Part shown: positions 40,481-51,915 of the stretch, piece by piece
Layout of the letters: each line of letters opens with the position of its first letter
Position numbering within the stretch: the stretch's first letter is position 1
Assembly (NCBI RefSeq): GCF_000092065.1
Contig: NC_009364.1
Span: 549,586 to 613,585 of the forward strand
Reading direction: 5' to 3'
From: Ostreococcus lucimarinus CCE9901
Taxonomy: Eukaryota; Chlorophyta; Mamiellophyceae; Mamiellales; Bathycoccaceae
DNA: 64,000 nucleotides
The notes under the pieces: model-generated
The model's input: the letters and a program-made list of their open reading frames with translations, nothing else
Databases searched by the model: none
Told to the model about the DNA's origin: nothing
Made by a program: the position numbers and the translations under genes

Positions 40481-41260
40481 CTACTCGGAATCGCCGCGCG
40501 CGGCGCGGAGGGCGTCGCGAATCAACGGCGAGGCGACGTCGCGCGCGAGCGCGTACGGCGCCCGCTTGCTCGGCCACACGTCGCGAACCATCTCGTCGAA
40601 ATCTATCCAGCGCAAGCGATCGAACTCGCGACTTTCGCCGTTTTCGCCCGCTAAATTCACCGCCGGGTGCGTCGTGGGGTCGGCGTCGCAGTCCACGCCC
40701 GGCCAGTGAAAGAGCGCGAACTCGAGTCTCTGTCCCGCGAGTCCGCGCTCGGCGAGCCACGTGTTTTCTTCCACGCGATAGCAGTACCCATCGCTCTCCG
40801 GCAGCGCCCCGATCAATCGCACGACACCGCTCGAGCTCGGCGTCGTCGCGTCCATCGCGCGCACGCCCGTCTCCTCGAACAGTTCTCGCGCCGCCGCGTC
40901 CTCGACGCGTTCGCCCGCCTCGACGCCGCCCTGCGGCGCGTTCCACGACCCCGCTCGATCGCTCCTCTCGCCGCACAGAATCTCGCCTCGATCGTTGAAC
41001 ACGAGCGCGGCGGCGCACCTTCGGTATTTTTCCCCGTTCACCGTCACCGAGCGCGCGTCGGGGTACGGCTTCGCCTTCGCCTTCGCCTTGGTCTTCGCCT
41101 TCGTCCTCTTCGCCTTTGCCTTTGCCGTCTCGGTCGTCGTCGTCTCGGTCGTCTTCGCGCGCGCGCCGGTCGCGCCCTTGCGCTTGCCCCGGTCAGCGCT
41201 CGCGAGCGTCATGACGGCGCGACGGCCCGCGACGCGCGCGACGCGCGCTCGAGTCGACAT
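40481..41260 (-). CDS. Nudix hydrolase, RppH/Ap4A-hydrolase-like
   Basis: The 259-residue protein has a presumed transit peptide, then an Ala/Lys repeat ([18 protein letters not shown]). The Nudix domain begins [21 protein letters not shown]. The Nudix box is [23 protein letters not shown], complete with REx2EExG. The preceding WNAPQGGVE and a later FHWPGVD fit the RppH and dinucleoside-polyphosphate hydrolase branch (plant NUDX25-27). The substrate is not determined. ATG 41260 is used; the frame upstream is antisense to the cyclophilin gene. Confidence 0.85.
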   Translation of the reverse strand: MSTRARVARVAGRRAVMTLASADRGKRKGATGARAKTTETTTTETAKAKAKRTKAKTKAKAKAKPYPDARSVTVNGEKYRRCAAALVFNDRGEILCGERSDRAGSWNAPQGGVEAGERVEDAAARELFEETGVRAMDATTPSSSGVVRLIGALPESDGYCYRVEENTWLAERGLAGQRLEFALFHWPGVDCDADPTTHPAVNLAGENGESREFDRLRWIDFDEMVRDVWPSKRAPYALARDVASPLIRDALRAARGDSE

Positions 41261-41480
41261 GCACCGCGCGCGCGCGCGTGCGGCGAATCGAATTGGCGCG
41301 CGCGGGGACGCGATTGGCCGGCGCGACGCGATTCGCCGCACACGACGACGCGCCGACGCGCGACGATCGCGCGAGGAGCTCGGGCGCGCGTGTCGCGTTT
41401 CCACGGTCCCGACGAAGGCGATGACGCGAGTCGAACGCGCGCGAAACGGACGACGAACGACGACGACGACGACGATCAAG

Positions 41481-42065
41481 ATGATGCTCGTCGTCGCGCT
41501 GGGCGCGCTGGCGTGCGCGTTCGTCGCGACGCCGGTGCTCGCGGAAAAGCGCGCGCCGAAAGTCACCGATAAGGTGTTCTTCGACGTGACGATCGACGGT
41601 GAACCCGCGGGGCGAATCGTCATGGGGCTGTACGGGAAGACGGTGCCGAAGACGGCGGAAAACTTCAAGCAACTCGCGACGGGGGAGAACGGATTCGGGT
41701 ACAAAGGCTCGGGATTCCATCGAGTGATCAAGAACTTTATGATTCAGGGTGGTGATTTCACCAATCACGACGGCACCGGGGGGAAGTCGATCTACGGCGC
41801 GCGATTCCCGGATGAAAACTTCAAGCTCAAGCACGAGGGGCCGGGGACGCTGTCCATGGCCAACGCCGGGCCGGACACGAACGGGTCGCAGTTTTTCATC
41901 TGCACCGTCAAGACGAGCTGGCTGGACGGCCGACACACCGTCTTCGGGCGCGTGCTCGAGGGCATGGACGTCGTGACGGCGATCGAAAACCTCGAGGGGA
42001 CGCCGCCGCAAAAGCCGGTGCTGATTGCCGACTCGGGCGTCTTACCGATGGACGCCGAACTTTAA
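41481..42065 (+). CDS. Secretory-pathway cyclophilin (peptidyl-prolyl isomerase, PPIB-like)
   Basis: The 194-residue protein has a signal peptide (about 1-21, [10 protein letters not shown]... cleaving after VLA) and a complete cyclophilin domain. Catalytic-site residues are in [16 protein letters not shown] (Arg, Phe, Met, Gln), [16 protein letters not shown] and [11 protein letters not shown]. The stretch [18 protein letters not shown] is typical of ER cyclophilin B. No KDEL-type tail is present, so secretion or an ER lumen location is possible. An upstream in-frame ATG at 41421 would add a basic 20-residue extension; the signal peptide favours 41481. Confidence 0.92.
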   Translation: MMLVVALGALACAFVATPVLAEKRAPKVTDKVFFDVTIDGEPAGRIVMGLYGKTVPKTAENFKQLATGENGFGYKGSGFHRVIKNFMIQGGDFTNHDGTGGKSIYGARFPDENFKLKHEGPGTLSMANAGPDTNGSQFFICTVKTSWLDGRHTVFGRVLEGMDVVTAIENLEGTPPQKPVLIADSGVLPMDAEL

Positions 42066-42148
42066 ATCGACGCGTCACTTTAATTATCTATGCGCGCGCG
42101 CGTGCATACGTTGTCAATGCTGCTAAAATAAAATTACATTCGCTCGAT

Positions 42149-45100
42149 CTAATCGTCGCGATTGATCGTCGCGAGCATCGCCTCGACGTCGGCGTGTGTC
42201 TCCGGAACGACGACGCCGAATTCCTCGGCGACGACTTGTTCTATCACGTTCGATACAGAAGCCAGGAGTCGTGGAAAGTCGGCGCTGGAACCACCGCGTG
42301 CGATGATGGCTGACTTGATTCTTTCCTCCGCCAAACGCGCGCGAAGACGCAGGGCGAAAAATTCTCGCGACGTCTCCCAGGGGATGACAGCCTTGATCGC
42401 CTTCTTGTGCAGCATCACGCCCGGAGTGTCGTGCAAAGCGGCAAAGTGCACGGCGAGCTGTTTGAATGTCGGCATGAGTGCTTTTTTCTTCGCCTCGTCT
42501 TCGTGCGAGTCACCGATGCCTCCGGGAATCGTGCGCTTCATCGTCGACAGCAAATCTTGACGCCTGAATTTGATATCGACGATGCCCTCGGGCTCGAGGA
42601 CGCCGCCCTTGGCGCCTTCGGCGGCGTAGAATTCCATTTGCTCCGGATTGATGGAGCTATCGATGACCACCCAAGCGCCTCCGCGAAGTTCTCCGCCTTG
42701 AGGAATGTACACAAACACCGGCTGTTTGTACTCGCGAAGCGCGTCGACGATGTAGGCGCCGTACTTTAAAACTTCGCCGTACATATCTCGCAAACCGCCG
42801 GCGAAACCGCGCCAGTTGGCAAAGATTATGAGAGGTAGTCCTTCGCGATTCATGTCGCCGATCGCTTGCGCGGTTTTGAACGCGCTGTCGGGGAACCAGA
42901 CTTGACCAGCTTGAGACTCTTCCGCGATTTGTGCGCTCGCAAACGCCGGATCTGCGGGAATCGTCTTGTCCACGGTTCGCGTCTCCACGGCGACGGCGCC
43001 GATGGGCACGCCGCCGAGACGCGCGCGACCTGTGATGACAGTTCGTCCCCAGTCGGGCATGACTTCCATGAACGAATCAGTGTCGAAGAATGAGTGCAGT
43101 AGCTCACGTGGATCGTGCGGAGAGGAAGGAGGATTGAACGTCACGTAACGTCGCACCGGATCGACGCACGGGACGCAGGGGAGCGGCGCGCCGCGCCGGC
43201 TGGGTACGTATGACAACCATTGAAGAATATTCTTCACACCGTGCACGTCATCGGGTACGGTAAGATGAGATACCCCGTTGGCGCCCATGACTTTAGGACC
43301 GCCTATTTGCGAGTTGCTCGTGTAAACTTCGCGACCGAGCACCTTATTCAATGCGCTCGCGCCGGTTAAAATCAACGGCGCGTCGACGTGCTGAACCACA
43401 CGTTGGCATAGACGAGAGCAATACGCACCGATACCGACGCTCCTACCGGTGACGTAGGCCATCGTCACTGTGTGTTTGTACGCACGACTCGTCGCCGCGG
43501 CAATCTCACCGGATCCTTGTAAGCACTCGACGCTCTGTCCTCCGCACACATCCGTCAGCGCGTAATGAATCTCGTCGCGGTAAACGATTCGCTTCGCCTT
43601 GACCCGACCCTTCGCGGACAAGATCTCGTAGTCATCTTCGCTGAGGTAAATGTACTTGAAACCTTTAGAGACGTCATCATCGTCGACCCACTTCACTCTG
43701 AACGCCGCCTTGACGGCTTCGTCGAGACCGATGCGCGCGCCACTATTGGAGCTGATGTAAACGCACGGCAAACCTTCAGCCACAGCGAGATCAAACGCGG
43801 CGCGGTAGACACTGTCTTCCGGCGGAGACAAAGAACCGGACATGTGCGTGATATCATTCGCAACGAGAATGATTTCACGTCCTTTCGGATACTCTGTTGT
43901 CGCCAACTTGACGCGCCAGCAAACCATGCCAACTTCGTTCAGCCCTGGCGCACGATCGCTGCAAACGAGCGCTCGCGTCCTTGGGTCAAAGATGAGCTCC
44001 ATGAGATCGATGATGTCGCCTACGCCAGGGTTGATTTCGGCAAGGACATTCGCAAATATTTCTGGAATGTCGTATACGTACGTCGAGGACAAGTTTTGGC
44101 ACGCCATTCGCTTGCGCTGAATCTTGTTCAACCGAGGGTGCACGTCACGCGCGGCGCAATCCAGCGTCTTCGTGATTTTAAATCGTAAGCCACTGGTGTT
44201 CATCGCGATGACTGAACCCGTGCCGACGCGCACTTCGACACATGCAACCTTCAACCGCTTCAAATCGTTGAACGCAGTGTGAATGAACGAAGCTATCGCC
44301 GCTTCAACGCTCGGCAAATCGTCCTCGGCGTCGGCGCCGACGAGATTAATGAAGACGTGGTTCGCGGCAGTGCGATGACGACCCACCGCAAGCTCAAGAG
44401 AGCCGAGAACATCAGCGAACACGCTATCATCGTGCACGCCGCTCGAACTACCACCTATCGTCGTTCGAGCCAACTCTGAGTCCATGGTCACACTTCCCAA
44501 AGCTGTGCGGCGCGGCGTTCCTTCAGACGGGCTGTTTTCAAACAGCAAGTCCTTGTTGTAAACCGCTGCTCGCAAAAACACGCGACGATCGCGCTGGGGT
44601 TGCTTGTGCCCAGGCTTGACATTCGGTTCCTCAGCGAGAAATACACCGACAGTGTACTCAGACGGTGTCACAAAATTCGTGTGACGATGATGGGAACGAG
44701 AGCTCAAAACGCCTACGCACTCGACCCGGAAGAGTGCGAGCCGTTCGACCTCCATCTGATCGGCAATGTGAGGCCAAAACCCACGTGCGCTCGACATTTC
44801 ACAAAAACCTTCGACTGTGGAATCTTCAGAAGTACGCTTAAACGCGAAATGATGCGGCTTGGCGTCGAGCGCCAGCAACGTGACCACGACGTATTCGAGG
44901 CCTTCGCACTTGAGGGCACCAGCCAGGTACTGTCCAGTCACAAAAGCCTCCGCGGCGGCTCGAATATCGGTGTCGTTCCTACCCACAAGTCTATGATACG
45001 AGATGATGAAGTGCAACTTCTTCGGTTTGTTCGCCGTCGCATCGGGAAGCGCCGCCACCGCGTGTCCAAGAGATGGGGCAAAGAGATGAATGGTGTCGTC

Positions 45101-48100
45101 GAGCCAGACTCGCATGACTTCTGGTTCGCATGCGCACGGTTCGGGCTGAGCGTTCGGAATCATGTACGTATCTACGCCAGTCGCGCCGAATAGAGTCTCA
45201 ATCGCTGTAGTTCGCGACGTTTCGGACGTACTGTCGAACAAGCTCTCCCAAGTGTGCGCGTCCAAAATCTCATCCGTGGCTTCGTCGATGTTGCTGTACG
45301 ACTGATACCGTGTGATGGAGTTGTGCCGATCGAGGTAAATGTTACCGACGTATCTCTTGAACGAAGGATTGCTGTCCGACGCCTCGTTGTCACTCGCAGC
45401 GTTACTCATGAGATCTGACTCGCTACCGGCACTCGTCTTTGACAGAGACGCCGAGCGCTTCTTGCGCTTGGCGTCGTCAAGGGAAATTTGCGCGAAGGCA
45501 GAAAAGGACTCGTCGCGAGACATGCGGTTGGCCCGAGAAGCCGCAGCCATGCGTTCGCGTCTCGACTTACGTGTCATCTCTTGCTTACGCACGATGATTT
45601 CGCGCGCTGTCTGGGAAACCAATTCGTAGTCGCGCCCAGAAAGATTCATACAACGCACCACGGCGGCGTTGCACGACGGTATGTCGATCATATCGTGCAA
45701 CGAAATTTGTTCGAGGATCTTCAAAACCAAATCCGATCTACGCTTGAGTTTGGCGTTTGCATGTGCATACTTTGCGACGACTGAAACATCGTTGCGGTAG
45801 CGATCGCGTAAGAACATGATGGCGTCCTCGGTCGACGCGCAGCTCGAGAAGGGCTCTTCCGTGTCCAAGAACGATTCCAAGTATCGCGTCAACACGCGCG
45901 CCCTACTCTGCGCCAATCCGCCGTCATGACGTTCGCAAAATGCCGCTAGCGGTGCAAAGTCAGCGCCGTACTCGTTGATCAAGGCTCTAACGCGCATGAC
46001 CGCAGCAGATACGGCGTCTGTCGTGTTTTCTCCATTCGCCTCGCCGACGATGGACGCCGACATCGCTTCGGCGATCTCGCGCAGCTCGAGTCGCGCCGAC
46101 GGACGAGCACGCGAAATCACGGCTTCTCGCGACTCCATAAAATCATCCACGACGAGTGGTAGCGTGCCGAGCACGTCAAATAACACTTCGGTCGGATCAC
46201 CATTGTAATCGTAACCAGCCAAAATTTGGTCGACACCAGTGCTTGTGCGCGAGAATCGAACCAGCGGAGAGTCATCCGGTAACATGCCTGTTAACGAACG
46301 CGTGTGCATTTTCGTAAACTCTCCCGTGAACGGCGCACACCTACGCACACCGGTAGCGTCTTCGACGGCAACATCACACAAAACATCGCCTGCTTCTAAA
46401 ATCGCGCCTACACGCGCCACGTGCCGAATCGTCCCCGTGCTCGTCGCAATCAGAGGCATCACCGTCTTCATAACCTCGATCTCGCAGTAAGGTTGATTGG
46501 ATTCCACGCGCTCGCCGTCGCAAATCAAGTACTTGAGCAGTTTTCCAGGACCTTGGGCGATGAGCTTGGTGGCGTCAAAATCATCGGGGAAGAAACACGG
46601 CAACCCGTTGACGTGAATCTTCATTCCAACTTTCGTTTCCTCGGGGTGGACCAAGTACGCGCGACCGTCCAAGAGCACCTTCAAAGCGCCGTCTTGCAAC
46701 ACAAGAACTTCGGCTTCGATGAGACCTCCGTTTATGTGAAGATAAAACAGCTTCTCACTCCCCATGGTTACGCGCAAGTTATACTTGATGTCGTTGTAAA
46801 TCAGCTCAAAGTTGTGTTCGCTGAGATTCGTCATCCACGTCTCAGGCGGGACGCCTCGATTCAGATACGAGGCGACTTCGGCCTCGAGTTTTTGATGCCT
46901 CGTCGATGATCTAAGCACAGCCCCACACGCGACTACGATGTGCTCGTGCAACGTCTCTGCTCTGTCGCTCGCCGCGATAAGACCATCCAGCCAAGCGGTG
47001 TCGTGTTCGTCGGCTAAGAATTCTGGCTTCTCCAACAACTTCCCCAAGTACTTTTTGTTGCAGTGAATCTCCCCGCGGACGCTTAACTCGCTCAGCGCGT
47101 GCGTGAGTAAAGTGATGGCTTCCGCCCGACTTGGCTTGAAAGCGAAGATGTGTCCAAACTGCGAGTCGGCGAATTGATGAACTCCGCCCGAGGTGCCGAC
47201 GGAAAATGATCCATTCACGCCCGGGAGCGAACGGAAATGAAGCTCGTGAATGGCACCAGACGTAGGCTTGAAACCGCTGTCGGGATCTTCAGCGGTGATT
47301 CTTCCCGCCACGCAATGACCGAGCGGCGGAATCGGCGTAGTGTTATCGAAATCGATAGAAGAAACCCCGCGTACGTCGCTTTGCTGGAAGAATCGACGGA
47401 CGTCCGGAATCTTGTTCAACGGTATCCCCATCGCGAGCTGCAGCTGTACTGCGGGCAAGTTCACCCCAGTTATCTGCTCTGTCACTGGATGTTCCACTTG
47501 TAGACGAGGATTGACTTCGAGAAACGAGTATTCGCCAGTCTTGATGTTGTACAAGTACTCCACGGTACCGACGCCACAGTAGCCAACCTTTTTCGCCAGT
47601 CGCACGGCGCCGCGCTCGAGCTCTTCACACAATGCCCTCGGCGCCACGGTGATTGGACCTTCTTCAATGATCTTTTGATGTCGGCGCTGAACGGAACAGT
47701 CACGACCATACAGCGCGATCGCTTGACCGTGCGCGTCGGCAACCATTTGAACTTCTAAATGTCTTGAATCCACGCTAAGCTTTTGGATGAAAATCGGCGA
47801 ACCCGGGACTTCGGCCTGGACCTGGGCGAAACCAGTTTTGAGTTCCTCGATCGAGTTCACCTTGCGAATACCTTTCCCACCACCCCCTTCCGAAGCCTTG
47901 ATCATGACCGGAAAACCAATCTTTCCCACTCGCTGCACCGCGTCGGCGACGTCTGTGAGCGTCGCTTGCTTCAAGACGTCCTCCGGAATGCTCGTGCCGG
48001 GTACCGTGAGACCGCTACCAGACCAAGGGATGACATTCACGTCACACGATTGCGCGAGGATGTTCGCACAAATCTTGTCTCCAACGGCGTCCATGGCAGA

Positions 48101-49065
48101 TGCTGGTGGACCCAAAAATGCAATATCGTGATACGCCAACTGCGACGGCAGCTGCGGATTTTCGCTCGCGTGTCCCCAACCCGGCCACACCGCGTCTGCG
48201 CCGCACGTTCGCGCCACTTTGACGATCAAATCCACGTTTGCGTAATTGTTTCTATTGCTCCCCCCCTCCACGGTGATGAATTCATCGGCTAACCGGATGT
48301 ATCTATGTTTAGAATGGGACGTCGTTATCATCCGAGCCTGTCAGTCTCGTCGAAACGCGAAAACGCTTCGAGCGCGAATTCGCCGCCGACGATCGCGAGA
48401 TGAGCGCCAATCACGCGACGTTCGCATCGCACGCACTCTGCATTCGCCGCTAAATCGTCTGGCGTCGCCATGCACACCAAATGCAAAACTTCGTGCGACT
48501 TGAACGTCTCGTACGCCCACAGACGCATCGACCGAATCGCCTTCACCGCGCCCACTGCGTGTCGAAAAATTCGCACTCGCGTCAGTCATTATCGCGCGCG
48601 CGCTTCACTTTTACGATTTCGCGCGCGCCATCTCCCACGACCGCGTCGTCGGCGACGAAATTCGTCTCGAACGCGTCGGACCCTCGTCGGGACGAGCGTT
48701 ACGACGACTCGGATAACGACGTCCCCGTCGCGCCTTCGTCGGCGCCGCGCGCGTCGCGCGCGCGTCGCGCATCACGCACATCCATTATTCGCGATTAAAA
48801 CCTTCCGTATCGATCGCACGCCTCCCCGCGAGAGGACGTACGCCTCGTACGCCGCGTCGAGGTCCTCGCGCGGACTCGCGCGCACGAGACCTCGGTCCAT
48901 CGAACGTCGCGGCAGCCGCTCGCGCGCGGCGCCGTCGTCCGCGTCGCGCATCTCGCGCGCGGCGCTCGTTCGCGCTCGTTCGCGCGCGCGATCGCCGTCG
49001 ACGGCCGTCGTCGACGCGTCGCGCTGTGTCGGACGACGCGCGCGGCGTGGGAGACCGCGAGACAT
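42149..49065 (-). CDS. ACC: Homomeric (multidomain) acetyl-CoA carboxylase, two introns
   Basis: Exons 49065-48780, 48554-48437 and 48302-42149 give 2185 residues. Splices rebuild RKVLIANNG-LGAVKAIRSMR and DLAANAE-YIRLADEF, both conserved. Biotin carboxylase occupies about the first 600 residues (EGGGGKGIRK ATP loop, VEVNPRLQVEHPVTE as a family block). The biotin-carrier segment is EVMKTVMPL with the biotinyl Lys at about 747; Thr stands where Met is usual. The central ACC region follows, then carboxyltransferase blocks ILVANDITHMSGSL, NSGARIGLDEAVK, TGASALNKVLGREVY and NWRGFAGGLRDMYGE. It makes malonyl-CoA for fatty-acid synthesis. The start is uncertain (48951 is another ATG); residues before SIRKVLIAN may be a transit peptide. 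Confidence 0.96.
48303..48436 (-). other. Spliceosomal intron 2 of ACC
   Basis: 134 nt, donor GTGCGT, branch GACTGACAGG, acceptor ACATAG, phase 2. Removal gives the conserved NAE-YIRLADEF junction of biotin carboxylase. Confidence 0.93.
48555..48779 (-). other. Spliceosomal intron 1 of ACC
   Basis: 225 nt, donor GTGCGT, branch GACTGACGCG, acceptor CACGCAG, phase 1. Removal joins IANNG to LGAVKAIRS, as in other ACC proteins. Confidence 0.93.
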
Positions 49066-49377
49066 GACAGGAGGGACGCGAAACACCCGGGAGATCGCCG
49101 CCCGTTCGAACGCCCCGACCGACCGAAAGGACGCCGCTCGTCGACACACGACGACGCTGTCCGGTCGACGAACGAACGAGGACGCGCGCGACGAACGAAC
49201 GCGCGCGATCGAAGCGCGCCGATCACGAATACGCGTCGGATTCGCGCGTCGCGCGACGCACGATCGAGCCGTCGACGCGCGTCGCGACGCGAAAGCTTTC
49301 CCGCCAAAAGGACAAATCTTATTCCGCGGACATCGCGCGCGTGATTCCCTCGCGTCTCGCGGCGTCGCGAGCGTGCG
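49066..49377. promoter_or_regulatory. Divergent spacer between ACC and the DYRK kinase, 312 bp
   Basis: It holds both 5' flanks. CGAACGAACG-type short repeats occur around 49167-49204. No TATA box or RNA gene was recognised. If ACC starts at 48951 the spacer is longer. Confidence 0.45.
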
Positions 49378-51843
49378 ATGGCGACTGAAACCGCGTTAGC
49401 GAAGGGACAAAGCCGCGTGTTGAGCAAACCGTCGTCGCCGCGATCGAACGATGGAAGAGACAACGCGAACGACGACTTAATCATTCGCACCGGCGAAGAG
49501 CTCGGCGAGCGCGTCGGGTCGGCGGCGAACGCCACGACGACTGGGCACCATCACAAAGGGCACCATCCGAGGGATGACGAAGACATGTCGGATGAGAGTA
49601 CGACGTACACTGTGCTCGACTCTCTCGGATCCGGTACGTTCGGGCAAGTCGTCGCCGCGGCGTCTAGCGCCGACGGTCAGACGAGAGCTCTCAAGGTGAT
49701 TAAGAATCACCCCGCGTATTTTCACCAAGCGCACGTCGAAATCGGCATCTTACGAACGTTGAACACAAAGTGCGGCGATCGACCGTCGGGGTCGGTGATC
49801 GTGGACTTGATGGATTACTTTGTCTGCCACAACCACCTCTGTCTGGTTTTTGAGCTGTTGGGAATGAACCTCTACGAGCTGCTGAGGAAGAACAAGTTTA
49901 AAGGATTACATCTCGGGGCGATTCGTGGGATGATGAAACAATTGCTCGGCGCTTTGGATTTGCTCAGAGACGCCCACGTGGTCCACTGCGACATCAAGCC
50001 CGAGAACATTTTGTTGTGCCGCGACGACTCGTTTCAAGTCAAACTAGTTGATTTCGGCAGCGCGTGTTTTCAAAACAGGACGGTGTATCAGTACATCCAA
50101 AGTCGTTTCTACCGCTCGCCGGAAGTGTTTTTGGGGATGTCGTATGGAATGCCCATCGATATGTGGTCTCTAGGGTGCGTCGCCGCGGAATTGTTTTTAG
50201 GCTTACCGATCTTTCCGGGTTCGAGCGAGTATGACTTGCTGAGCCGCATTTGCGAAACGATAGGAACGCCCCCGGCGGACATGCTCGCCAAGGCGCCGAA
50301 CACCAACAAGTTTTTCACGCGAGTAGATATCGGGTTCGACGAGAGCTCGTCTTCGTTGGCGTCTTCTTCCGGCGGTGGTACGTCGCGATACAAGCTTCTC
50401 TCGCTACGAGAATTCGAGGCGCGCTCTGGCAGGCGCGCGGCGATGGGGAAAAAGTATTTCAAGTACACTGAGTTTTCGGACATCATAGCGAGTATACCGT
50501 ACCAGTCATCCAAAGTGGATCCTAACGACCACGCCGCCGTAGACGCGGAGAAGAAAGCTCGAATGGTCGAGCGTTCGGCGTTCTACGATTTACTCACCGG
50601 CATGATGGAGATCGATCCCGCGGTGCGCTGGACGCCGGCGCAGGCGTTGAAACATCCGTTCATAACGGGCGAGCCATTCGACGAGCCGTTTGCGCCGAAG
50701 CCAATTCCTGAGCGCACGACACCAGAAGAGCGCGAAGAGTTGCAGCGCGTGGCGGCGAAGGAAGCGGCCAAGATTTCTTCGGGCGAGCCAGTCAAGAAGA
50801 AGAAGAAGCCCATCCCGCGCGACGTTCCGCCGATGGCCGACGTCGTGCCGCCGACGCCGCCGGCGATTCCAGTCGGTGGTTTGGCCGCCGCTTTCGCCGC
50901 AAGTTCTGCGTCTGGATCAGCACCGCCGATACAACCAATCACGCCGAATGTTGTCAATCCCGTTGTCGCCGAAGCGTTCAACGGAGCGATGCTGCAAGCG
51001 CAAGCGGCGGCGCACGCGCACGCCGCCGCGGCCATCGCGGCGATGTCTCCCGGAAGCATCCCGATGTCGCCGGGCGGTGGACTTGGCGGTGGTTATCCAC
51101 CTTTCGTCGTCGGTTCATCCGGAGGGTCGTTCAATTCGCCCTCGTCCTTGCTGTCCGGCTCCTTCATTGGTTCGCCGCACGCCACGAACAGCGCGGCGAT
51201 GCACCCGCTTCACTTTGGCGTCTCGCCGCCGACACACCAATTGTCGAGTATGGGTTTGTCGACATCACACGCGGCACGCGCGGCACAGGCAGCGGCAGCG
51301 GTGCAGCTCCCGCCTGCAAGTCCACTCGGCCCGCGCGGCGTGGCTTTCGCGCGCGGTATGGACGCTCGTCACGCCAAGCCGGGGACGTCCTTCCACGGCG
51401 TGGGCGGCGGGATGTGGAGCGCTTCAGCGTCGGCGTCGGCGTCGCGCGATAGTTTGAAAACGCTTCAAACAGTACACGAGTCCATGATCTCGCCACCGGT
51501 TGCATCGCCGAGTCCGATCGACGACGATCACGCAGAGGGCGCGGATTGGGATCCAACGTTCGGCGAGATGGACGATTTAGAGATGGAAGACGCGCCGACG
51601 AAGAAACAGGCGAACTCGACGACGACGATAGCGATGCCCACGCGTCAAGCGATACCACCTGTCGTCAACTCACTCTCCAGCGTAGCCGCCGCGTTTTCCG
51701 TCGGGAGCGCACCGAATTTTGCGAGCGCGAGTCAGTTCAGCGTCTCGCCAAACTCAGCGTTTGCGACGAATCAAACCAAACCGACGCGACAAAAGTCTAG
51801 CAAGGACAAAGCACCGGCGAGCGACGAGGACGGCAAAACCTAG
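49378..51843 (+). CDS. DYRK-family protein kinase (YAK1/plant DYRK-like)
   Basis: The 821-residue kinase has a disordered N-terminus and a catalytic domain with glycine loop LGSGTFGQVV, catalytic loop HCDIKPENILL (Asp205), DFGS, and the DYRK activation loop YQYIQSRFYRSPEV, where Tyr237/Tyr239 are the autophosphorylation pair. The insert between subdomains X and XI (LASSSGGGTSRYKLL) is loosely conserved. About 360 residues of Ala/Pro/Ser-rich low-complexity tail follow (VPPTPPAIPVGGLAAAF), probably disordered. DYRKs link nutrient or stress signals to growth and splicing. The exact subfamily is not resolved. Confidence 0.93.
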   Translation: MATETALAKGQSRVLSKPSSPRSNDGRDNANDDLIIRTGEELGERVGSAANATTTGHHHKGHHPRDDEDMSDESTTYTVLDSLGSGTFGQVVAAASSADGQTRALKVIKNHPAYFHQAHVEIGILRTLNTKCGDRPSGSVIVDLMDYFVCHNHLCLVFELLGMNLYELLRKNKFKGLHLGAIRGMMKQLLGALDLLRDAHVVHCDIKPENILLCRDDSFQVKLVDFGSACFQNRTVYQYIQSRFYRSPEVFLGMSYGMPIDMWSLGCVAAELFLGLPIFPGSSEYDLLSRICETIGTPPADMLAKAPNTNKFFTRVDIGFDESSSSLASSSGGGTSRYKLLSLREFEARSGRRAAMGKKYFKYTEFSDIIASIPYQSSKVDPNDHAAVDAEKKARMVERSAFYDLLTGMMEIDPAVRWTPAQALKHPFITGEPFDEPFAPKPIPERTTPEEREELQRVAAKEAAKISSGEPVKKKKKPIPRDVPPMADVVPPTPPAIPVGGLAAAFAASSASGSAPPIQPITPNVVNPVVAEAFNGAMLQAQAAAHAHAAAAIAAMSPGSIPMSPGGGLGGGYPPFVVGSSGGSFNSPSSLLSGSFIGSPHATNSAAMHPLHFGVSPPTHQLSSMGLSTSHAARAAQAAAAVQLPPASPLGPRGVAFARGMDARHAKPGTSFHGVGGGMWSASASASASRDSLKTLQTVHESMISPPVASPSPIDDDHAEGADWDPTFGEMDDLEMEDAPTKKQANSTTTIAMPTRQAIPPVVNSLSSVAAAFSVGSAPNFASASQFSVSPNSAFATNQTKPTRQKSSKDKAPASDEDGKT

Positions 51844-51915
51844 ATGCAGCATACAACGACATTGTAGATTACAGCAACACTTCTAGCGAGCGCGTGGCCA
51901 ACTAACTTCGAAACA

